Program-made: the position numbers and the translations under genes
Part shown: piece after piece, positions 23,523-36,702 of the stretch
Numbering within the stretch: the stretch's first letter is position 1
Layout: each line of letters begins with the position of its first letter
Notes under the pieces: model-generated
Databases searched by the model: none
The model's input: only the letters and a program-made list of their open reading frames with translations
Told to the model about the DNA's origin: nothing
NCBI RefSeq assembly: GCF_018991925.1
Contig: NW_024737042.1
Span: forward strand, 18,879,789-18,943,788
Direction: 5' to 3'
Source of the DNA: Homarus americanus
Lineage: Eukaryota; Arthropoda; Malacostraca; Decapoda; Nephropidae
Length of the DNA: 64,000 nt

Positions 23523-24338
23523 CTGCTAGTCTGTTTAACTAATGATTCTTATTAAACTCCACGACCGCAAAACATGAGTGGGTTAGCAACCCCTGAGAGG
23601 AAGTGTTTTCCCCATCGACGCTACACTTGCTCCCTCCCAGTGTCCCGCCTTTAGTTATCAATGAGTTGTTATTCCACTTTCTTCTGGGAAGCTCAATCTT
23701 GAATTAGTCTGTGTAAATCAACTCAAGTAATTCGCCAGACCTTTGTCAACTGAGGGTCATCTTTGAATGAGTAACAGTTAGAGTTGTTTGTAATTACTGT
23801 CATTGTGTGAGTAGCGATCGCTGGCAACTCAGGGATATATATACCATCGCATCACGCAGGGGGAGTGTCCCCTGATGCTGCTCCAACGTTTGTCCCCAGG
23901 TATGTTTATGTGTAGCCATTCAGTTTGATTCAATCAATTGTCGTGAATATCAGTGTTCATCAGTGTTCATGCTTTAACAGTTGAATTGTCATTCACCCAT
24001 ATGTCTGTCGTTCCTAGACAAGTGATTTGTTGTGATTGTGTTGTTATGCTTCCCAGTCCGTCCCCTGACGCCACTCCAACGTTTGTCTCCAGAACCAATT
24101 GTGACTCGTGGATCATTCAACAACTGCCCCTGATGCAGTAGATACTCAGCAGGGATGAATATGAAACGATGGCACCGATGCTGCCTGATTAATATGCTCA
24201 ACTGCCTCGTAGTGCCAGACCCCAGACTCACCATGTGTCTGGCTACCACCGACCATAACAACGGTCTTTGAGCCCCAGTGTTCTACTCCGAGACACTCCC
24301 GGGAAGTTATATGTCCACAGAGAGTGTTGTAATATGTA
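23523..24338 (+). other. Gypsy region between integrase and solo LTR
   Basis: No clean coding frame. A 35-base motif around CTCCAACGTTTGTC(C/T)CCAG occurs twice (about 23866-23900 and 24060-24093). In family order this is where an env N-terminus would be, but it cannot be recognised. Confidence 0.4.
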
Positions 24339-24764
24339 TGTTGGGGATAATTAGTTGAAATAATTATCCCATGTTGGGTAGTGGACCCATGTACCTGCTG
24401 GTTTCAGTTTTAACGTGTAAGTTAAGTAGAAGTACCCACTTGGAGTGGCAGTAAAGTAATGTACAAGGAGTTGCCATGTACTATATATTGTGAGTAGGGC
24501 CAAAGAACTGGTCTTGCTATGCAATGTAATGTAACACCAGTAAAGTTGTGTGCAGTAAGAGTGTAAGATCTGAGTAATTACTGTTGAGTAAAGAAATAAG
24601 AAAATAAGTAAATAAGAAAATAAGTAAAAAAGAAAGTACTGAGTCTGCAATAAGCCCAGAAGATGAACCTGGTAGTCATATGTGAACAATATATTTTTTT
24701 CCCTTTGATTTCTTATTAATAAACTTGTTCTTAGAGTATTTTAGGTGTATTAATTTCTCCCACA
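24339..24764 (+). repeat. Probable solo LTR of a different element, inside the gypsy copy
   Basis: A 426-base block starts TGTTGGGGA and ends TCTCCCACA, which are imperfect inverted ends of the TG...CA type. It has a TATA-like TACTATATATTG near 24479 and AATAAA at 24717 in the expected order for a plus-strand LTR. GTAT lies at both edges (overlapping the first T on the left). No second copy was found in the window, so a solo LTR fits. Confidence 0.5.
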
Positions 24765-25269
24765 GTATTTTACCTTTATTTCCTTCCAAGTGACTTGATA
24801 CCAGAATTACCGTACCCATGTGCCTAGACCCTCGACCATGCTACCAAAAGAATGTACATGCTACCAAGAATATGTGACGGAACTAGTAGGAGTAAGAAAA
24901 GAACAAGAGAAGTAAGTAAGATAAGGGTGGTGTAGGTGTTGGAAAACACGCGCCCTTACAGTGCATACGGATACACTTAAATAGGTCCATTCAGATTCAT
25001 TCCCCAGGAATGATAATGAAGTCCCAGATAACCATGTCCCAGACAAAACTGTTCAAACAGCAAACACGTCAAATGCACCCAGTGTATCTCATGGCTATTG
25101 CTTAAAACTACGTTCTACGAAACGTGTATAATTATGTTGCTAACATTTCTACACTGATATTAACACGAAAAGATTCCTGAGTCTAATCATTTATTTAAAT
25201 TTTTATAATTTCATGAATTCAGTGCCTACACTGGAATGATTCATTTCTTTTTACAAGCATTTTGCATGC

Positions 25270-25840
25270 TACAAAAACTTCAACTCAAGCTATATCAATT
25301 AACAAAAACGACCGAATTGTAAGTATGGTTGATGCAGGGTTAGGACAGTGGATGCATGTGTATGTGAAAAATTCTTCTTGAAGCCTTACAAATAGTCAAG
25401 ACAAGTTATCTGTTAATTCCAATTTTCGCAGACGAAGAGGTAGAATAGTATATCCTTCTGTTAGAGTCAACTCTCACGGACTATGCTTTCCTCATCCACG
25501 TAACTATGCTAGTGCAAAGAAAATTAATGCATGAGCATGTAGAACCTTTCCCATTATACTCTGATGACACACTGTTTACTCTGGATATACCAACCGATCT
25601 TTTACTAACAGATAAAGACTACTCTTTGTTAGAATTGGATGATTTTAGGGTATTATCACGGTGTCAGTCATCATGTATACATTTACACATATGCCCAGCC
25701 GATGTGTGTATGTTAATCCTGCTGCAGACGGATTATGCGAATTGGCGATCATACAAACTAACGTTCGCACAGCGCTGAAACAATGTAACTATGCACCGGT
25801 TTTCCAGGAAAACTGTGTTTCATGCGCATCTATATAATGT
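25270..25840 (+). pseudogene. Envelope-like remnant of the gypsy element
   Basis: Downstream of integrase and before the 3' LTR, a 90-residue frame (25506-25778) and a second overlapping frame to about 25835 carry spaced cysteines and aliphatic blocks. These resemble the ectodomain end of the Env proteins of insect gypsy-type endogenous retroviruses. At least one frameshift (about 25690-25710) and a stop separate them, and no transmembrane segment is seen before the (TA)n tract at 25848. The resemblance is by pattern only. It could also be an unrelated third ORF. Confidence 0.38.
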
Positions 25841-25844
25841 TCAG

Positions 25845-26509
<665 letters not shown>

Positions 26510-26948
26510 TGTATCAACCCCTGTCTCATGGCTATAACAATTGTATAAATTTGGATCCAATCATCCCACTGTAATTTCCCATAAGCTGTGAGGCGCCATG
26601 TGCTGTTCACGTGAGGGGAAATTCCTCTATCAGTAGGCCGACCTTGAGAATGTAGGGTTAGCCTGGCCTCTCCTTCAGAGCCCCTCACAGGCACCAGTCC
26701 TCACAGGCACCAGTCCTCACTTGAAGCTCGCGAGAATCGGACGGTTGACCTGACTCAGTCAAGCTGAGCCCCCGTCCTTAACTAACACTCACAGCTTACA
26801 GTGTTAATTACGGTGCATCTACTAATAGACTGTGACCAATATAGTTTTACCAATAAATGGAGAAAAGACCATTTTGGGTTTGTAACTTAACCCCTCAACT
26901 TATTTATATATAAGCCAAGTTAAGGGAACTCTACCCAAAGCTTATATA
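26510..26948 (+). repeat. LTR, right copy of gypsy element
   Basis: Matches 17040-17500 and stops exactly where the minisatellite resumes. Confidence 0.75.
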
Positions 26949-27640
26949 CCCCCTCCTGCATCCTCCCGCCCACTCTCGCATTCTCTCTCCCACCCTCGCA
27001 TCTTCCCGCCCTCTTTCGCAGCTTCCCTTCCACTTTTGCTCCCTCCCACCCACTTTCACAGCCTCTCGTCCGCTCTCACATCTTTTCGCCCTCTCGCGCC
27101 GTCTCCCGCCCACTCTCGCAGCCTACCGCCCATGCTTGTTTCCTCTCGCCCATTCCTGCATCTTCCCGTCCACTTTCGCACCTTTCCTCCCACTCTTGCA
27201 TCCTCTCGCCCACTCTCGCACCCTCCAGCCAACTCTCGCTTCCACTCGTCCACTCTTGGCACCTCTCGCTCACTTTCACATCTTCTCGCCTATTCTCGCA
27301 GCCTCCCGCCCACTCTTAAAGCCTCCCGCCCTCTCTTGCATCCTCCCACCCACTCTCTCAGCCTCCCGCCCACTCTCGCATATTTCCTCCCACTATTGCA
27401 TCTTCCCACCCACTCTCGCATCTTCCCGCCCACTCTCGCATCTTCCCGCCCACTCTCACATCCTTTCGCCTTCCCTCGCAGCCTCTCGCCCACTCTCGCA
27501 GCCTCTTGCCCACTCTCGCCCACTCGTGCAGCCTCTTGCCCACTCTCGCAGGTTCCCGCCCACTCTCGCACCCTCCAGCACACACTGTCGCCCTACCGCC
27601 TGCTCTCTCACTCTCCAGTCTGCTCACTACCTCCCGCTCA
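26949..27640 (+). repeat. 18-20 bp minisatellite, right part
   Basis: Continuation of the array at 16352-17036 (CCTCCCGCCCACTCTCGCA units). Frames of up to 229 residues on both strands are repeat translation, not genes. Confidence 0.92.
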
Positions 27641-27716
27641 AGTCCACACATTTCCCCTGCCCTCACTCAAACGAATCCAAGAAAAAATGTCACAGAAAAA
27701 AAGGCATGGAAAAAAC

Positions 27717-27749
27717 CTAACCTAACCTAACCTGACTTAACCTAACCTA
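27717..27749 (-). repeat. Short interstitial telomere-like (CCTAA)n
   Basis: AACCTAACCTAACCT with one variant unit, the complement of the arthropod TTAGG telomere repeat. Confidence 0.75.
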
Positions 27750-27839
27750 CGTGCAATGCCATCATATATATATTGTGCTGTCAATGTGTACAAGTTATGT
27801 GACTATTTCCGTTCACCACTCAAACACCCCTCCACTCTA

Positions 27840-27955
27840 CCTACGCCCTCCCTACACACTCTACCCGCGCCCACCCCACACACTCTACCCACGCCCTCCC
27901 CACACACTCTACCCACGCCCTCCCCACACACTCTACCCACGCCCTACCTACATCT
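27840..27955 (+). repeat. 24-bp tandem repeat
   Basis: Four to five copies of CCCCACACACTCTACCCACGCC with CT. Confidence 0.9.
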
Positions 27956-28179
27956 CCCTTCTCTTCTTCTTAGTGCAACATAACTCATCCAATTTTCCCA
28001 GAAACTCACCAGCCTCCCACGCTCTTCCACTTCCCTCCATCTTCACCTCCTCCACACATTATCTTCGTTCAGTCTAAGCGTACTTAGTCTCTCCTACGCT
28101 CCAACACGACGCTCCTCTCCCACACTCAAACACACCTCCTCCTTCTCTCCTTACTCCAGCATACCGCCTCCGTCTCTAC

Positions 28180-28372
28180 TCCAGCACGCCTCCTCCTTTT
28201 TCTCACACTCTAACCCACCTCCTCCACACCTCCTCCATTTCTCCCACCTCTCCACGCCTCCTCCATTCCTCCCACACCTCCTCCATTCCCCCTACACCTC
28301 ACACCTCCTCCATTCCTCCCACCCCTCCACACCTCCTCCATTCCTCCCACACCTCCACACCCCCTAACCTTG
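28180..28372 (+). repeat. Pyrimidine-rich imperfect repeat
   Basis: Repeated CACCTCCTCCATTCCTCCCA with variants. Confidence 0.8.
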
Positions 28373-28464
28373 CCTCACATCCCCTTCAACTCAACAGTGC
28401 CTACATATCGTTCACCTCAAGTAATCCTTGTCAGCAGCACCAAACCAACAGCACGTGCTGACTG

Positions 28465-28575
28465 CAACACCACCGCTACCACCACTATCAACACCACGGC
28501 CACTGACACCGCCACCGCTACCACCACCACCAACACTATCACCACCACCTACACACACACACACATAATAAATAA
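28465..28575 (+). repeat. (ACC)n-like and (AC)n low complexity
   Basis: Imperfect ACC/GCC triplets followed by a short (CA)n run. Confidence 0.8.
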
Positions 28576-28719
28576 TAGTTGTCCGTTGTGTAACGAGGAT
28601 GGCCGGCCCTAGAGGCACCTAGGCGTGAATTTGTTTAAGGTGTAGAAGCTGTCGCCAACACAACAACCATACCCTAAGTTAACGAGTTGCATAACCCAGA
28701 GTCAAGGAATAGTCCGAGA

Positions 28720-28792
28720 AGACACACACACACACCCACACACACACACACCCACACACACACACACACCCCCACACACACACACTTCCCTC
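28720..28792 (+). repeat. (AC)n microsatellite with CCC interruptions
   Basis: CACACA runs broken by CCC or CCCC at regular intervals. Confidence 0.9.
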
Positions 28793-29284
28793 AGCCTTCA
28801 TAGGGTAAGGACGTGTGTAGTCGGCGCTGCCCGCTCACGCGGCCGTGGTCTCTTGATCGTGGAGACAGCTGCCAGCCCGGTGTGTCGGGCCCTCCCCTTC
28901 CCCATCTCCTCCTTCCCATCTGGATTTATCAACGTCCTCACACCAACAGTACAGTGCAAAGATTGACGATTAACCCACAAGTGATATACAAAAGTGGCAA
29001 TTTCAACTCGAAGGAAAAGCACAAAAACATAGCAAGACTGATTGTGGTTGGATCTGACCTGACCTCACGGCTTCACCTGACCTAACCTGAAGGATGGAGC
29101 ACACCTGCATTGCCCCAAGCTACTGTTCTGGCCACGTGGCCACACACCTGCCCAACCGCATCCAGCCCATACGAGCACGAACTGACTGCTACAAGAACAG
29201 CGCAGTCCCAACCTTTGTAAAAATCAACACCTAATTATTATATATCATATTTGTATCACTTATGTTACTTGTACATCATTTGTA

Positions 29285-29406
29285 AATCAAGAGAACCATT
29301 CCCCAATTATGGAATTGTATATTTTCAGCCTTCCGGCTGCCATGCTCTTTCAATAAACCGATAATTATTATTATTATTATTATTACACACACACACACAC
29401 ACACAT
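29285..29406 (+). repeat. Interspersed repeat, 3'-tail-like, copy 2, with (ATT)n(AC)n
   Basis: Contains CATTCCCCAATTATGGAATTG and TATATTTTCAGCC, then AATAAACCG, (ATT)n and (AC)n. The inverted copy at 13196-13262 shares the first two blocks. The trinucleotide tail suggests a retroposed 3' end. Confidence 0.55.
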
Positions 29407-29639
29407 ACATGCACGCGCACGCGTGATCCACCTGACAGCTCAACCAGCGATTTCACTATCCGCTGTTCTTTGTAGCTCACTAATGGCCTCCCGTACATTA
29501 TTAATGGGCCAACCTTTACCAGCCGCCCGTACTCCAATATTAAATGGCAAATTTTTTCATTGGAATTCATATTTCCCTTTTTTTATTTTGGGGGATTTTA
29601 TCTATATATTTCTATCAACAGATATTGTCTTTTTTATTA

Positions 29640-30090
29640 AATTAAGTACATAGACTTTTGCCCAGAAATATCAGTGTTTTACCAAAATATGTCAACTTTG
29701 GCCAGAATACATCACCATGACACGTCGATTTCCATTAGAGTGAGTTAACTGTTGTCAAAATATACCAAGTCTTACCAGAATAGATAAACTTTCATTGAAT
29801 ATATAACTTGAAATTTCACCATATTACATCGACTTTTCTGCAGAATATATCAACTCTTATAGAATAAATTTATGAGCTTGAGCCATAAACATCAACTTTT
29901 GCTGAATACATCAACTTTCACTAAGACACATCAATTTAACCCCCCCCCCCCACAAAAAAAATCACCTAAATACATCAACTCACCATAATATACCAATTTC
30001 ACCAAAATACATCCCAATTTCACCAAAATACAAGGCCCTTCACCAGAACATATCAACATTTACAGAACTCATTTGAGTAAAACCTATCAG
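29640..30090 (+). repeat. Very diverged about 22-bp tandem repeat
   Basis: About twenty recurrences of a core like ACCAGAATACATCAACTTTC with many substitutions, interrupted by a C run at 29941-29950. Confidence 0.7.
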
Positions 30091-31080
30091 GAGCGTTGGA
30101 CTATAGAGGCAGTGATGTTAGGAAGGATGAAAAAATATGAGGTGGAGTTTTGAGAGTGAGGTTGATGGGTTGTCGTGGTGGTGAAGGAGAGGGAAAGGTT
30201 GGTGAGAAACTGGTGGGCATCCTAGAAGTAGTGGTGGCATACTGTGTGATGATAAGGATGTTGATGGTGATATTGATAAACAGAGCAGATATTGGTTTAA
30301 AGTAATAATGGAAATGGTAATAAAAATAAATAAATAATAATAATAATAATGATTATAATAATAATAAACATTATAATTATTTATCATCATTATTATTAAC
30401 ATTATCATGAAAATGAGTAGACGAACACAAAACTCACTGAAGCTCGATATACGTACACAGGCAAACATACTGGCCAGGTTATTGAAGTAAGTCAGCTTTA
30501 GAGAGTTTCAAGTTATCCTGATTACTGAGACTGGAAACAAGTAGACACCAGGGGGCACTGATGTAGCTAAAATGCCCTTGACTATGGTAATATCTGGCAA
30601 CTACTTATGGTGGTAATATGTGTGATTAATATCTAGTATTTGAACTCTACTTTATCATTATAAATCATGTCAGGATTAACAACAAGGAAATACCATAAAA
30701 TAAGGAGATATCTGATAAGTTGGTGTTAAAATCCGAATTATATTTCCAACGAAATCGTGATGTAGATGTCAGGTATTGCCAGTTAGTGTAGAGAAAATGT
30801 GAATATAAATGTAAAATCCCCCAAAGTATTGTTACCCATGGGTCGCTGTGGCTCGTGGTTTTGTGAACTGTGTTAGTTCTGTACATAATTAAAGATTAAT
30901 GGAGTTAGATGGGGATGATTTCTTCTTGAATTGACTTCTTTTATAATAACAGATGCTGAATACGCCACCGCTGCACACTGAACACAACTCCTGGTTGTTT
31001 GTTGGGTAGAAGTGTGGAGATGTAAAACCACCGAAGCGTAAGATTTAAACGTAAATAATTCATGCTTTTCTTGAGGAATT
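30091..31080. other. Non-coding stretch
   Basis: Includes an AAT-rich patch (30320-30372). No gene recognised. Confidence 0.5.
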
Positions 31081-31099
31081 TTTACTCTCTCTCTCTCTA

Positions 31100-31151
<52 letters not shown>
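31081..31151. repeat. (CT)n(TA)n microsatellite
   Basis: CT repeats to 31118, then TA repeats, directly before the palindromic cassette. Confidence 0.95.
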
Positions 31152-31153
<2 letters not shown>

Positions 31154-31323
31154 TGATAACCACAAGGAAAGAAGAAAACACGAAGTTCCCAGGTACTTCT
31201 CCTTAGTCTGTACTCACCCCTGAAGATGTGAATTACACGAAAGCGCTTGGGAACTTCGTGTTTTCTTCTTTCCTTGTGGTTATCAGCATATACCTGGATC
31301 ACCCGCACCCACAGTGATTTACT

Positions 31324-31325
<2 letters not shown>
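31152..31325. repeat. (TA)n-embedded cassette 1: 40-bp perfect palindrome plus hammerhead-like box
   Basis: Arms 31152-31191 and 31248-31287 are perfectly complementary (first arm starts GCTGATAACCACAAGGAAAG). The 56-base spacer contains CTGAAGATGTGAATTACACG followed by AAA (31220-31242). The piece from 31207 to 31325 is homologous to 33284-33400. It is flanked by (TA)n on both sides. Confidence 0.85.

Positions 31326-31409
<84 letters not shown>
31326..31409. repeat. (TA)n microsatellite
   Basis: 42 TA repeats. Confidence 0.97.
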
Positions 31410-33550
<2,141 letters not shown>

Positions 33551-33564
33551 GGAAAAGGGAAACA

Positions 33565-35640
33565 ACATAAGAACATAAGAATGGAGGAAACTGCAGCGGG
33601 CCTATTGGCCCATACTGGGCCGTCCCGTTTACACCCAACCCCTATTGCTCATATAAGCATCCAACCTATGTTTGAAGCTATTCAGCGTATTCGAGTTAAT
33701 GATGATATTTGGTAACTTGTTCCATTCATCCACTACTCTGTTTCCAAACCAGTGTTTACCGATTTCACGCCTAAATCTAAATTTATCTAATTTAAAACCA
33801 TTGTTACGAGTTCGCTCCTGGTTGGATAGTTTGAGTACCTTTGTAATGTCCCCTTTGTTAAGCCCTGCCTTCCACTTATACACCTCTATCAGGTCGCCCC
33901 TCGCTCTACGTCTCTCGAGGGAGTGCAAATTAAGATGCTTTAACCTGTCTCTATACTCAAGGTTCCTAATGCCCGGGATTAGTCTTGTCATTCTCCTCTG
34001 AATTCTTTCCAAGGATTCTATATCCATTCTGTAATATGGTGACCAGAACTGAACTGCGTAGTCCAGGTGTGGTCTCACAAGAGCAAGATACAGTTTTAGG
34101 ATGACCTCGCTAGTCTTGTAACTAACACTCCTTTGTATGAACCCAAGTACTTTATTAGCCTTGTTACGAGCAAAAACACATTGTTTACTTGGTTTAAGGT
34201 TCCTACTTATCATTACTCCTAAATCTATCTCGCAGTCGGATTTCTCTATGGCATCGTTGTTCATCTGGTATCTGGTTTCCCTGTTTACATCTCCTATACT
34301 GAGTACTTTACATTTGTCGACGTTGAATTTCATCTGCCATTTTTCAGACCATTCGAAAAATTTGTTTAGATCTTCCTGTAGTTTTGCGGAGTCCTCGTCA
34401 GATTTAATAACACGTCCTATTTTAGTGTCATCAGCAAATTTACTTATGTTGCTGTCTATGCCGATATCTATGTCGTTTATGTATATAATAAATAATAATG
34501 GTCCAAGTACTGAGCCTTGGGGAACGTTGCTCCAATGGGGCTTAGTGCCGTTAATGCTCACTCGCTGTTTCCTGTCCTGTAACCACGCCCTAATCCATTT
34601 AAGGATGTCACCTTTGATGCCATGTGCTTCTTCTACCTTTCTAATTAGTCTTTCGTGGGGGACTCTGTCGAAGGCTTTGCTAAAGTCGAGATATACCACA
34701 TCATAATTGTGCCCCTCGTCCACCGATTCGAAAAGTGATGAAAAGAATGTTAATAGATTAGTTAGACAAGAACGCCCTCTTGTGAAGCCATGCTGGGAAT
34801 CATTGATCAATCGGTGCTTCTCCAGGTGATTTCGAATAGAGTTTGAGATGATTGCTTCCAGTAATTTGCCTACTATTGATGTTAGACTGATTGGGCGGTA
34901 GTTAGAGGATAGTGATCCATCCCTCTTCTTGAAAATCGGTATTACATTCGCTATCCTCCAGGATTCTGGTACTACACCTGTTTTTAAGGACATGTTAAAC
35001 AACTTTGCTAAGGGCATACTAAGCTCTTCCTTACATTCCTTTAATACTCTGGCAAATATCTCATCGGTACCAGGTGACTTATAAGGCTTTAGTTTGTCTA
35101 TTTGCTTACTAACATCGTTACTAATCACTACTATCTCACTTAATTTGTTTTCTTCACTATCTCTGAACAGAGTCGGTGCCTCGGGTATCATGTTTAAATT
35201 TTCGGTGGTGAAAACTGTTGAAAAATATTTTTTCAAATTATTGCTCATTTCTCTGTCGTTATCAGTGAGCTCGCCGGTGTCTGACCGCATTTGGTCCAAT
35301 CTTTTCTCGTGTTTTAGTTTGATACATTTGGTAGAATCCTTTGGGGTTTGTCTTCGCCTCCCTTGCTATCCTTACCTCATTATTCCTCTTTGCTTTCCTT
35401 ATCTCGGTTTTAACCCTACTCGCCAATACCCTATAATAGTCCCGGAGGTGAATTTCGCCACGATTTATCCTTCTACCTATAGCCTTCCTTTGGCCAATGA
35501 TGTTCCTTAAATAATTATTAATCCATTTAGGGTCATTGTTGTCTGATCTGAGTTTTTTGTATGGTGTGTTCTGCCTTTGTGCGTTAAGTAACTCACTATT
35601 TAAATTGTCGTGGAACTCGGCAATCTCAGACCTCGGAGGA
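33565..35640 (-). mobile_element. CR1-like non-LTR retrotransposon, 5'-truncated (copy 1)
   Basis: The minus-strand RT ORF (35299-33629) plus upstream coding sequence in another frame up to about 35640 (NPKGFYQMYQTKTREKIGPN). On the minus strand the 3' end carries a stem-loop GGGCCAATAGGCCC (33611-33598) and ends with ATTCTTATGTTCTTATG, an 8-bp repeat end of the kind CR1 elements have. The 5' truncation point meets a hammerhead-like box at 35651. A second copy is at 55015-56600. Confidence 0.85.
33629..35299 (-). CDS. CR1-like ORF2 protein, RT domain and C-terminus (556 residues, open)
   Basis: Contiguous RT: linker PYKSPGTDEIFARVLKEC, fingers PESWRIANVIPIFKK and SNYRPISLTSIVGKLLE, motif A region VVYLDFSKAFDRVPHERL, motif B VPQGSVLGPLLFIIYIND, catalytic FADDTKIGRVI (about residue 288), then the CR1 thumb and tail (LVRPHLDYAVQFWSPYYRMD, GIRNLEYRDRLKHLNLHSLE, WFGNRVVDEWNKLP) and stop at 33629. 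Compared with copy 2, motif B lacks about four residues before VPQGS (TSG region), and AHGIKG has an extra residue in front. The true ORF started upstream, where a frameshift near 35290 separates it from the region encoding the C-terminal side of the endonuclease linker. The endonuclease itself is absent, so this copy could not transpose by itself. Confidence 0.88.
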   Translation of the reverse strand: MDQMRSDTGELTDNDREMSNNLKKYFSTVFTTENLNMIPEAPTLFRDSEENKLSEIVVISNDVSKQIDKLKPYKSPGTDEIFARVLKECKEELSMPLAKLFNMSLKTGVVPESWRIANVIPIFKKRDGSLSSNYRPISLTSIVGKLLEAIISNSIRNHLEKHRLINDSQHGFTRGRSCLTNLLTFFSSLFESVDEGHNYDVVYLDFSKAFDRVPHERLIRKVEEAHGIKGDILKWIRAWLQDRKQRVSINGTKPHWSNVPQGSVLGPLLFIIYINDIDIGIDSNISKFADDTKIGRVIKSDEDSAKLQEDLNKFFEWSEKWQMKFNVDKCKVLSIGDVNRETRYQMNNDAIEKSDCEIDLGVMISRNLKPSKQCVFARNKANKVLGFIQRSVSYKTSEVILKLYLALVRPHLDYAVQFWSPYYRMDIESLERIQRRMTRLIPGIRNLEYRDRLKHLNLHSLERRRARGDLIEVYKWKAGLNKGDITKVLKLSNQERTRNNGFKLDKFRFRREIGKHWFGNRVVDEWNKLPNIIINSNTLNSFKHRLDAYMSNRGWV

Positions 35641-35650
35641 GCACCTTAGC

Positions 35651-35677
35651 TTTCGTCTTTATTCAAGACATCTTCAG
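35651..35677 (-). ncRNA. Hammerhead-ribozyme-like box (best-preserved copy)
   Basis: The minus strand reads CTGAAGA, T, GTCTT-GAATA-AAGAC (5-bp stem), GAAA. This matches the hammerhead order CUGANGA, stem II, GAAA, except for one extra U before the stem. After GAAA comes GCUA then AGGUGC, which can pair with the upstream GUUGCCU (three Watson-Crick pairs plus wobbles) as a short stem I. A ribozyme role is inferred. Penelope-like elements are known to carry such minimal hammerheads. Confidence 0.32.
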
Positions 35678-36435
35678 AGGCAACTGGATTACATGGACAG
35701 AGAGAGGCTTAAATATACAGGGTGACCTTAAAAACATGAGGTCAGGTCATAATGATGTCATCCACTAATCCCCACACCAACACACACACGTAGAGGAGCT
35801 TAAGAGAAGGGGAGTGACGTGACTAGTCAGGTCAGGTAAAAAATAAGGGACCCACTAAATATCTATCATACATCTAGATCAAAGGTTTTCAAAGCATTTT
35901 TAACCTTGGGCCACTGACAAATAAATTTATGTAACATATTATCAGTTTTGAACTGACCATCACTAAAGTTTATTGATTTTAATTCCTTAATCAAGCTTCA
36001 ACCAGAAGTCTTTCTGTGACACAAGATGATTTAAATATATATCCCTTCTCTCTCTCCTTTCCCCCACGGTTCTGCAACTGAGCAAAGTTAACTTCTTACA
36101 AAGGTTACCATCAGACACCAGCTGGTCGTCTCTAGGTCCCAACACCATCAGTGGAGGAGTTCATTTGGCCCCTTAACTTAAATTTGATCTTCACCATTAA
36201 CCAGTCTTAAGGTTACCCGCTGACTGTTATCTCCAGCAGATGGCCACTTTGTCTTATCTCTGTCACATAAAATGGTTCCATGATCACACTGCAGCAAGCT
36301 AACCCCTGTGTTAGTGGATTTTAAACCCATACCAGGAATAAAAGCGCCAATACAAACAACAGCGCCTGGCGTCTTTTTCCAGATCGCATTTACACGCTGA
36401 TAGTAGTTACATCATATTAACGTTCCCCGCTTCCT
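35678..36435. other. Non-coding stretch
   Basis: No gene or repeat recognised. Confidence 0.5.
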
Positions 36436-36439
36436 GGTT

Positions 36440-36702
36440 ACCTTGTTATGATACACGTGTTACTCGCCTCACGTGGCCTTGTTATGTACAGGTGTTACTC
36501 GCCTCACGTGGCCTTGTTATGATACAGGCGTTGCTCGCCTCACGTGGCCTTGTGATACAGGTATTGCTCGCCTCATGTGGCCTTGTTGTGATGCAAGTGT
36601 TACTCGCTTCACGTGGCCTTCTTGTATTCTAGTGTTGCTCTCCTCACGTGGCCTTTTTGTGATACAGGTGTTGCTCGCCTCACGTGGCCTTGTTGTGACG
36701 TG
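36440..36702 (+). repeat. About 36-bp minisatellite
   Basis: Seven copies around TGCTCGCCTCACGTGGCCTT, spaced by GTTATGATACAGG variants. The 85-residue frame in it (GVARLTWPC units) is repeat translation. Confidence 0.92.

Noticed and set aside
27036..27730. Long open frames (up to 229 residues) in the minisatellite
   Set aside because: They translate the 18-20 bp repeat on both strands and several frames; composition is serine/proline/leucine repeats with no domain.
28400..28800. A CRISPR-like array from regular AC/CCC repeats
   Set aside because: No unique spacers; simple microsatellite in a eukaryotic genome.
34137..35510. Plus-strand frames of 109-189 residues opposite the CR1-like RT
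   Set aside because: Shadows of the minus-strand RT, whose motifs are unmistakable.
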